11,637 nt of DNA from a bacterium. Lineage in GTDB: Bacteria > Bacteroidota > Bacteroidia > Bacteroidales > Muribaculaceae. Below the pieces are notes generated by a model that was given only the letters and a program-made list of their open reading frames with translations, was not told the DNA's origin and did not search any database. A program made the position numbers and the translations under genes. The stretch is from contig SFTJ01000070.1 of assembly GCA_004563195.1 (NCBI GenBank), positions 1 through 11,637 on the forward strand, read 5' to 3'. This document shows, in pieces, positions 1 through 9,200 of this stretch (position 1 is its first letter; each line of letters starts with the position of its first letter).

Positions 1-2466
1 ATCGAAATAGACGGCGTAGAGAGCGAAATCCCACAAGTTTGTGTCAAGAACTGGGACGATATTAAATGCTCTTACAAGCGAAGCGACTACAGCGGAGTAA
101 CACGCTCGTTCACTTCGCAATTTGAGTTTGTCGGCGATGCTTACTACACACTTATGTCGCTGTATATGCGAGATGGCTTCAACGCACAAGCCAAATTCTC
201 ACTATACACAATCACAGATACCTGGCAATGGATAAAGCAGTTTTCGTGTGTGCTTGACTTCTCAACAATCGTTTGGGACAACAACACACTGAAGATTAAT
301 TGCGTCGATAATAACCTTGCTGCTCACATTAAGGCAAACAAAGGTACCAAATACGAGTGGAAGGTTGCTGATGAGATTGTCAGCAACGGAATGATGACGT
401 TCAATCGTCTGCCGATGAAGAACAGCATCACCTATGAATTTACTGGAGGAGAGTCCTTAGATGACGGCTCTCTTAAAGTTCCTCCGAGTGAGAATAACCG
501 TTCTTATCTCGGCGTCGTCAGCGACGATGAAGTTCTTATAAATGGAATGCTGTTTTGGAATGATGACCAAACAACAGAAGCTGATGGATATATGGTATCA
601 GCGGTTAAAGATATAGAAGTTGAAGTTGACTTCACAATCGTATATGACCAGTCGTGGAGAATAAGTCGTATGGGGAATAATACCGGCACAATGGACTGTA
701 AATTAAAAGTTGTTCATTCTAATAACACAGAAACCCTTATAGCACAAATAAACATCTCGAATGGTCGCAGAACATTTGTCGGAATATATTCAAGCGAAGA
801 AGCATTAAAAACTGCTTATCCAAACGATAAGATTTATACCTCTGCACCTCAGCCATTTTGGGCTTTAATAAATCATGAAGTTTGGGAAGTGCATTATTAT
901 GGGTCTCCTGAGCGAACATACTGGGAGAATACACATATAGACGAATCTACCTTTAGACATTTCTCATCAACTCAGAATAAGAGGATAAGCCTAAAGAAAT
1001 CAGATAAGATTGTTCTCTTTACAGAAAGCACGCAGACCGTTCATATATACTCATCAAGCATCAAGTTCTCGTGGATGGCAACCGCTAATCCTGTCAGTAT
1101 GCACTGCTTCAAGCCTGCCACCATCGCGAATGCTCTGCTTAGACGCATAGGTGAAGGTGGCATAAACGCCTCTGTTGCGATAAGTGATTACGATGCTCGC
1201 CTCGCCAAGACCTACATTGTAGCAGCAGAGAGCATTCGTGGAATACCTGGAGCGAAGATTTACACCTCTTTCAACGAGTTTGTTGATTGGATGGCTACAG
1301 TATTCGGTTACACATACTACCTTGGCGAAGAGACAAAGAGCGGACTGAAATATCATCAGCAAGCACTTGGAGGTGTCAACGGAACACCTTACGGCATTGA
1401 TGACACTCCGTGGATGAATGTATATAGCGAACCGCCGACGGCAGAGCAGATTTATTACTGCTCGTGGTGTGGAGTATTTGCTGCTCACGCAGACGGAGGT
1501 AAATACCATCGCTATTTCCCCGGTTGGGAGAACTACAACCATCAAGGCTATCTAAAAGCTCGTATGGACACCGTATTTACAATCAAGCGACACGATGGAG
1601 AAAAGTATGTGAACAAGAATTACTACTTTGTCAGCGACCCGAGCACGATTGTAAACTATACACCTGTTGAATACGAAGGCGACTTAGCAGATATAGAGAA
1701 GCCGATGCAGAAAGTATATTTTGTTCATCGCTCCGAGATATTCAACCCCAATGCCAATGTGAAGCATATTAAACACGTCAGAGACGTACAATACACTGTT
1801 GAGAGCAGCACGATATATGCGAGCGTAAACATCGGTTATGAGAAGAAGGACTACGAGACAGTTAATGGTCGTGACGAGTTCAACTTCAATAATACATACA
1901 CCACCGGCTGTTCGGTTACCGACAAGAAGTTAAGCCTAATTAGCAAGTATCGTGCAGACAGCTACGGCTTCGAGTTTGCCGCACAAAAGCAAGGTGCTGA
2001 TACAACCGACACTACCTCCGACAACGATGTGTTCTTTGCCTATTGCAAGAGGTTGGAAGATGGCACCATTGTGCCCGACAACTCGATAACGATAGAGAAC
2101 GCCTTCAGCGACTCTGTATTCAATGGTGTATTCTCGCCAATGGCGTGTGTGCAAGCCAATGCCGGCTACATAGGAATGCAGTCTGCAAATCTGCATCTAA
2201 AATTCGCATCGAGTGACGGCAATAGCGAAGTAGTCGTTGATGGCATTGGCATTTCGTCCGACATAGACCTGTCAACACCACTCATCACAAGCGGAGTTGT
2301 AGAGTTCAGCACTGAAGATGTCGATGAGCCTGCGAGCTTCGATGATATTGTTGAGATAGAGAGTAACGGTGTTGTGTATCGAGGCTTTGTCCTTGAGGCG
2401 AAGTTTCGTTACGGCAAGGTAGAAGCAGCCGATTATAAACTGATAGTAAAAGAGATTGAGATATGA
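1..2466 (+). CDS. Phage tail/baseplate-like protein, 5'-truncated by the window edge
   Basis: The reading frame is open from base 1, so the ATG at 154 is internal and the true start lies upstream; 821 residues plus stop are visible. I recognise the general type, a large beta-rich tail-tip or baseplate protein found before the fibre gene in Bacteroidales prophages, but cannot name a family. Segments I recall as recurring in such proteins are AAESIRGIPGAKIYTS followed by a Trp/aromatic-rich stretch (visible residues about 406-440) and RADSYGFEFAAQKQG (651-665). No signal peptide, membrane segment or enzymatic motif is visible in the part present. The stop TGA overlaps the start of the next gene as ATGA, which suggests translational coupling in a late structural operon. 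A baseplate hub or fibre-attachment role is inferred from its position directly ahead of a giant fibre gene. It could also be a tail spike-like protein. Confidence 0.75.
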   Translation: MEIDGVESEIPQVCVKNWDDIKCSYKRSDYSGVTRSFTSQFEFVGDAYYTLMSLYMRDGFNAQAKFSLYTITDTWQWIKQFSCVLDFSTIVWDNNTLKINCVDNNLAAHIKANKGTKYEWKVADEIVSNGMMTFNRLPMKNSITYEFTGGESLDDGSLKVPPSENNRSYLGVVSDDEVLINGMLFWNDDQTTEADGYMVSAVKDIEVEVDFTIVYDQSWRISRMGNNTGTMDCKLKVVHSNNTETLIAQINISNGRRTFVGIYSSEEALKTAYPNDKIYTSAPQPFWALINHEVWEVHYYGSPERTYWENTHIDESTFRHFSSTQNKRISLKKSDKIVLFTESTQTVHIYSSSIKFSWMATANPVSMHCFKPATIANALLRRIGEGGINASVAISDYDARLAKTYIVAAESIRGIPGAKIYTSFNEFVDWMATVFGYTYYLGEETKSGLKYHQQALGGVNGTPYGIDDTPWMNVYSEPPTAEQIYYCSWCGVFAAHADGGKYHRYFPGWENYNHQGYLKARMDTVFTIKRHDGEKYVNKNYYFVSDPSTIVNYTPVEYEGDLADIEKPMQKVYFVHRSEIFNPNANVKHIKHVRDVQYTVESSTIYASVNIGYEKKDYETVNGRDEFNFNNTYTTGCSVTDKKLSLISKYRADSYGFEFAAQKQGADTTDTTSDNDVFFAYCKRLEDGTIVPDNSITIENAFSDSVFNGVFSPMACVQANAGYIGMQSANLHLKFASSDGNSEVVVDGIGISSDIDLSTPLITSGVVEFSTEDVDEPASFDDIVEIESNGVVYRGFVLEAKFRYGKVEAADYKLIVKEIEI

Positions 2467-3293
2467 TAATAAGCCCATTTACACCGCTGTTCTTTCCCGA
2501 AATTAAGGTCGATGGAATAGACAGCAGATACATTCAGACGTTTGCGACGAGCGATGAGATACTTGTCGAGGTCATAGGATTGGCAAGCGAAGGGACGCCT
2601 ACCGCTTCAATCATCTGCGAGCCGTCGCAAGATGTGTTGTGCAACATTCAGTTCAGTCAATGGGACATAAATGCCAACGACAGGCTGTTCTTCGCCACGC
2701 TTAACCTTTCTCCAGGTCTTTACTCCGTGCAGATTGGCGATAAGCGAAGCACTATCTTCCGCATCACTGATAATGAGGCTGTGCTTGAAAAGACAACACT
2801 CATACAATACTCGATGGCAAACAACCGCCAGCGCAAAGACGCTGTATTCTTCATCGACGGCATGCAGAGGTTTTTTGATTTCCGAGTGCCCGGTGGCTTC
2901 AAGGATAGCAACTGGAGCTTCGGTGTAGAGAGTGAGCAGTTCACCACTGCCGAATCCGACATCGTGCAGTTGTACGGACTTGAATCGACGCAGAAAAAAT
3001 TCACGCTTGGATTGAGTGACGGCTGCCCTATATGGTTCGGCGAGTTGCTTAATCGACTGCTCACTTGCACTTATGTCTATTTCGATGGACAGCGATATGC
3101 ACGCAAGGATGCTGCCGTACCGGAAATCACCTCATTGCTTGACGGATTGAACAGCTTCGTGTTCAGCATTCAAGTGCAGAAGGTAGCCAATATCGACCCG
3201 ACACTGACAATGCAACATCAGGCAATTATGCGTCGAGTTATTGATAACAATTACAGATTAGTTACTGACAATATTAACCGATTAATTAATTAG
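2463..3293 (+). CDS. Tail-associated structural protein, unnamed
   Basis: This 276-residue protein starts at the ATG inside the ATGA overlap with the preceding gene and ends with TAG three bases before the next ATG. No Shine-Dalgarno sequence is evident, as is usual in Bacteroidota, so coupling probably sets the start. The first 110 residues look like a beta-sandwich. The central stretch NNRQRKDAVFFIDGMQRFFD (about 120-139), followed by a PGG motif, and the phrase ESTQKKFTLG with a later WFGELLNRLL helix resemble proteins I recall next to fibre genes in Bacteroidales prophages. The C-terminal 45 residues read as beta strands and then a polar helix. There is no signal peptide, transmembrane segment or catalytic motif. 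An adaptor joining the baseplate-like protein to the fibre is inferred from the gene order alone; an assembly chaperone is an alternative. Confidence 0.8.
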   Translation: MIISPFTPLFFPEIKVDGIDSRYIQTFATSDEILVEVIGLASEGTPTASIICEPSQDVLCNIQFSQWDINANDRLFFATLNLSPGLYSVQIGDKRSTIFRITDNEAVLEKTTLIQYSMANNRQRKDAVFFIDGMQRFFDFRVPGGFKDSNWSFGVESEQFTTAESDIVQLYGLESTQKKFTLGLSDGCPIWFGELLNRLLTCTYVYFDGQRYARKDAAVPEITSLLDGLNSFVFSIQVQKVANIDPTLTMQHQAIMRRVIDNNYRLVTDNINRLIN

Positions 3294-3296
3294 CGT

Positions 3297-6200
3297 ATGG
3301 CAATTACACAAGATGAACTGAACAGCATCATTAGTTCGGTCCTTTCCTCCATTCGCACTAACTCAAAGACGATCGAGCAGATGACACCTGCGACATCGCT
3401 CGGAGAGACCGATTACTTCGAGGTAAGCGGAGGGAAGAAGGTATCCTATTCGGTGCTTAAAGAGTTGATTGGTTCGATGTCAACCGAGGACCAAGACTCT
3501 TTGCGAACCCAGATTGAGCAAGCCAAGCTGAAATCAGTAAGCATAACCACGACGGAAACGAGTGCGACGCTTACCATTCAGTCTGTTGGCAAAACGATTA
3601 GCTGCACTATACCGACAGCCACGACATCGAGCGGAGGGCTTATGTCAGCCGCCGACAAGGTAAAAGTCAATAGTGCATATGACCTTGCTAATAGCGCCAA
3701 GACAACAGCTGCTAATGCTTTATCTCAAGCCGAAGAAGCGGCATCTACTGCAGAAACTTCGAGCCAAGTAGCAACAGAAGCCAAGACACTTGCGCAAACA
3801 GCAAAGACCACAGCAGATGCTGCCAAAGCCGTAACCGACACAAAAGGGCTCGCTAATGGCCTTGCTCCGCTTGATGAAAAAGGGCTTATACCGGAATCTA
3901 ATATTCCTGGCAAGTATGATGACGTAGTCGAGTTCAAAGGCTCTAAGATGATGACGTCTGCCCCACAAATGCAGTCGTATAGCGGATTATCCACCGATGA
4001 AAACTGCTCCGTTTTGTTTGACCCTGTAAATGGAGTTTTCGTAATCAGTGTTGAAACCGTATCAACTACCGGTAAGCAAACTGTTACTACTTACAACAAC
4101 TGGGCTGATGGTTCTTCTTTCGGCGAAGCCTCATCATTAGGTCGTGTTCCTCAAATTGGTAAGGTCTATGTTGACATAAGCTCAAACAAGACGTATCGAT
4201 GGAGCGGCAGTGAAATGGTTGTCATTGGTTCAGACCTCGCACTCGGTCATACCGAAACCACTGCTTTCCCTGGAAATGAAGGAGCAGAGTTGCAGACAAC
4301 AGTAAAAGATCACGGTGTTCAAATCCGAGATAACACACAGCGAGTCGCCGTTGTAGGCATCTTAAAAGCAGATGGAGAATGGAATGGCAGTGGTCAAGCG
4401 CCTACATTAGGTGTATGGCTCTGCGATAATGGAGAAGGTGGTGTGTATTGGCGTTCTTTTGGTTCTACCAGTTTCTACAACTTCCCCGAAGAAGATTATA
4501 ATAGCGATGTGTATGCTAACGAGGACCGCATCTATCGTGTAGGTAGCGAATTGTTCCGAATCAAGAACAACAAGCTCATTGGAATGGCTGGTTCTGCCGT
4601 AGGTAACTGTTTCAACGTAACAAACGAAGTTCCTATCACTGACAGCACAAATCCTTACTACAATCTTCAGACTGCTATCGAGACAACTGCTGCTCAAGGA
4701 TTGATACAGCTCGGTATGCAGATTACGTTTGCCATAGGTGATAAGTCTTGGAAAACGTATCAGTACATCGGTAGCACTACCAAGACCAGTGATTTCGTTG
4801 ATGTAGAAAACTGGCTTGATACTGCCGGCATATCGGCAGGTGTAGAGCCTGTCATCAACGTGACCGAGTTGTGCGGCTTGTCGCCTGTCGAGGGTGCCAA
4901 TATGTTGAGCAAGGCTATTGCTGCCATTGTATCCTTCAGTGAAAGCACAGGCATCGAGTACCGCAAGGGTGGTCTTGTTCTCACCTATAAGACTGCCGAC
5001 CAAAAGTGGGAAACAAAGCAGTTCATCGGAGACTTCTCAACAAGCAACGCAAAGGAGTTTGAGAACGAAAGCCTTTGGAAAGACTTCGGCGGTGGCGGTT
5101 CTGCAATAGAACTTGCAGACGACCCCGAGCAAGACGGCACGAAAGCCTTCTCGTCAGGCGGAGCGTATAAACTTGCCAAACAAGCCATCGTTGATTTCGA
5201 GCAGTCGCAAGACGATGACAACATCTATTATCAGCCCAAGAATACCTTCGGTGAAGATGTTTGCACTCTCATCACTGTTCCAAAGTCAGGCGGTGGAGGT
5301 ACATCTAATGTATCGACACTCACTATCTACTTTGAGAACAACGATAGCGCACCTGCGTTCTCGTATGGTAGCAATATCATCGTTAAGATGGCAGCCAAGA
5401 GCAGTAGCTACGAGAATGGCGAGGAGATACTCGGCACCATTCGCACCATTGCTATCGTTGATTATGCCACCGGATTAACCTTGTGGCAAGACACCGTCAA
5501 TGCCTCATCTTCCACCTCGTCAAACGACACGAAGTTCACACTTGACTTCACCGACTTCTTCAGCGGTGCAGCAAGTAAGGACTTCCAGATCGTCGTGACC
5601 GATGCCGACGGAAACACTCGCAAGAAGCTAATCACCGTAACTGCTCTTGACATCACCGTTACATCACCGCAGACACTCAACTACACTGCCGGCTCCGCTC
5701 TCACTGTTGGAGGAAGCACCAAGTCTATACTGATGTACCGCTTCCCGAACAACGCATCAACGCAAGGCATCCGTTGCGTTGTTGAGATGTACTTCGGCGG
5801 CGAGTGGAAAGAACTTGGAACTGCTATCATCACCGATACCTATTCCAAGAGTATCTCAATAAACCCAACCGACGTGTTCGGCGTTGGCGAACAACTGACG
5901 CACGGCGCTTATATGCTCCGCATTCAAGGCACCGATGTTAAGACCGGCATTAAGGGCAACACGCTCTATACCTCCGTCATGTGCGTCAATACTGAAGATA
6001 CTACGCCAATCGTAGCAATCCGTTACTTCGACAACAATAACGGCTCATTGAGACTGTATGACAACCTCTCTGTAGATGTTGCAGCTTACACTCCTGGCTC
6101 GACTGAAACTAATGTCAGTGTTATGTGGAATGGTGTTGCAATAAACACGCAGACTCTCATTACATCTGCTGTTGCAACCGTCACCAAGCAGGTTCAAGGT

Positions 6201-9200
6201 TACAAGACCGACGGAAGCGACACCATTGCAGTTAAGGCTGTGAGTGGCGATGTTTCAACGCCTGACATCATAGTTACCGTCAATGGTTCAGCCATCGGCG
6301 TTACGCTCAAAGACGGAGCAGTAATCTCTTACGACTTCAGCACCCGAAGCAATAGTGACAGCGACCACAGCATCGTGTCAGGAGGCTATGAGATGCAAGT
6401 CAACGGCTCCAACTGGTCAAGCAACGGCTTCTCAAACTATCTTGGCGAGAACTGCCTTCGTGTTGCTGAGAACGTGACAGCCGAGATACCTTATTCACCA
6501 TTCGGCTCGTCAGCTGTTGAACGCAATAATGGTATGGCAGTGCAATTCGCTTTCGCCACTCAGAGCGTTGCCGACGATGACAAGATACTCATCGATTGCT
6601 ACGACCCCGAAAGTGGTGCCGGCTTCTACGTCAAGGGTAATAAGGCAGCTATCTTCTGCAAGAATGGTACACCGACAATTGCAGAACGCACATTCAAGTG
6701 CGGAGAGAAGATTACAATGGCTGTCGTTGTTGAGCCGTCAACAATCTACCTTACACGAGAAGGCACAAACTACTCAACGATGAAGATGTACCTCAATGGT
6801 GAAGAGGTTGCTTGTATCGGATATGTCAGCAATAGTGGAGCAATCCTCAGCACCAAGACCATCAAATTCGACGGCACGCTTGCAGACCTCTACCTATACT
6901 ACTTCCTTGCATACGAATCGTATATGCAGTGGGCAGAGGCATTCCAAAACTACCTCTGCAAGTTGAGTGATACGAATGCGATGATTACCGAGTATCACAA
7001 CGAAGATGTGCTTGACAGCAGTAATGTCCCTTCACTCTCTGCACTTGCAGAGAAGAAGATACCTTACTACGTTGTGGTTGCCGATCAAGCAGTGTTCGAC
7101 ACCTTCGACAGCGACATCAACACCAGCACTAACTTCAAGTGTACTCTCTACTACTACGACCCTGCAAAGCCATGGCGTAGTTTCAAGGCAGAGAACGTGC
7201 GTTGGCGTCGTCAAGGAACCACATCAGCCAAGCGACCAATCAAGAACGACCGCTTCTATCTTGCCAAGGAGAAAGGGTGGAAGATTACACCCCTCTATCC
7301 CGACTACACTACAGAAGAAGCATTACGAGCTTACGCACTTATGGAAATCGGTTACGTTCAGGTTGGCGAGAACACTATTCCTGTGCGTATCATCACCGTT
7401 AAGGTCGATTTCTCCGACGCATCAAACGCCAACGACTGCGGTGTGTGCGACCTGATGAACGCTACCTTCCGAGCATTGGGCAACAACTATATGACACCTG
7501 CACAAGTTGCATACGACGGCACTTGGGCGAGTGGCGATGTATCGTTGACCGGGCTTGCGATGAACCACTCAACAGCCAACCACCCGATAGCAGTGTTCCG
7601 CTCAACAATGGAGAGCCTTACAGATGCTTGGTTCCACGCCAAAGGCAACTGGAAGGAAGATAAGGGTGAACAGGTGGCTCTCGGCTTCCAAAAGACACCA
7701 GGCTATAATAAAGGCTGCCTCAACTATGGAGATTTCATAGAATACTTCGGCACTGAAGGTGAGACGCTCGACCAAATAGAGGCACGTTTCAAGGCTGACA
7801 GCACCGTCGATACATCTGCCATATATTTGCTTTCGCTGTACTGCGGTCGCAACTATAGATTTATGCGGCACAATGGCAGTTCATGGGCTGCATCGAGCGG
7901 CTCAATGAAGCAAGTAAACGGCAAGTGGGTAATCACCGGCGATGTGCTTAACCCTGTCAGCGGTTATGAACTGCTCACATACGACGGCATGGACTGGTGG
8001 CAAGGAGTGAACAGTGTCGAAGATATGATGGCTCCTACCACATCTCAATCATCGTGGGTAACCAAACTGAAGCTCGGTCTTGACACATACCCTGCGTGGA
8101 CCTACTACTTCGAGTGTATGATTGACGATGACCAGTTGCAGATAGACCTCGCAATGGGTAAGAAAGTGCCGTTTGAATTGTACAACGTGCTTCGTTTCTG
8201 CGGCTCGTGCGACTACTCCAAGAGCGAGCTTGCGGATACTTGGCAGACGATATGGAAGGAGCAGATGTATCGCTACATCAACCCATATTCGCTCGTTGCC
8301 TACTATGCGTTCACCGACTACCTTGCAGCCGTTGACCAGCAAGCGAAGAATATGCAGCCGATGTTCTTCCTTGAACCCGGTGCAAGCGTAACGAATGGTG
8401 TGTACAGCGGTGTTGGCAATGTAGAGCCTATCCGTATGTATTGCAACAAGGTGTATGACTGCGACACTTGTAACGGCAAGGACAATGACGGCTATCCGTC
8501 AATCTCTCCGACACTCGACCCAAGTGACCTCACCGACTTGTCGTATGCAGGTCGTGGCTCCGTACTTTGGAACAACATTCGTGGTCAGCAGACAATGAAC
8601 GTGAATGATGCCGGCGACACAATCACTCTCAAAGGTGTTATCTCAACGATGAGAAACTTGCCCGACACACTCGGCATTGGTGCCGGTCCATTCTCGCCCG
8701 AAGGAGCATTGCACTACTTCGTTGAGATGCGACTGAAGAAATGGCCGAAGGTTGTATCTTCGTATGACGGCGAACGCAAGTACATCAGCAACACGCCGAC
8801 AGCAGACGCACTGTATTTCTACGCACTGCAAGGTCTTGGCTTAACTGCTCTTCCTCGTTTCATCGAGGAACGCTGGCGATACCGAGATGGTTGCTATGAA
8901 TGCGGCGAATTTATGAGTGCAGCACACTACATCACCGGTCGTATCGGTGCTAAAGACGGAGCAGTAATACGCTTCACTGCTGCCAAAGACGGATATTTCG
9001 CCGTTGGTAACGATGCCGGAAACGTGCGTCAAGGTATGTATCTCAAGGCTGGAGAGAGCGGAGTATTCAATGACTTCCAGCACGGCGATAACATCTTGCT
9101 GTACCTGTTCAATGCCGACCTGATGAGTGAACTCGACTTGAGCGAGATTTCGCTTGACACATCGTGGTCGTTCGCCAAGATGACACTCGTTGAACGTCTT

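Noticed and set aside
154..156. ATG at 154 as the start of the first gene
   Set aside because: The same frame is open to base 1 with protein-like sequence (IEIDGVESEIPQVCVKNW) before it, so the gene begins outside the window.
1054..1545. 163-codon minus-strand open frame
   Set aside because: It lies entirely inside the tail/baseplate-like gene, has no family-like motifs, and is read as a shadow of the real frame.
4407..5003. 198-codon minus-strand open frame
   Set aside because: It is antisense to the giant fibre, whose frame carries the coherent motifs throughout; no separate gene signals were seen.
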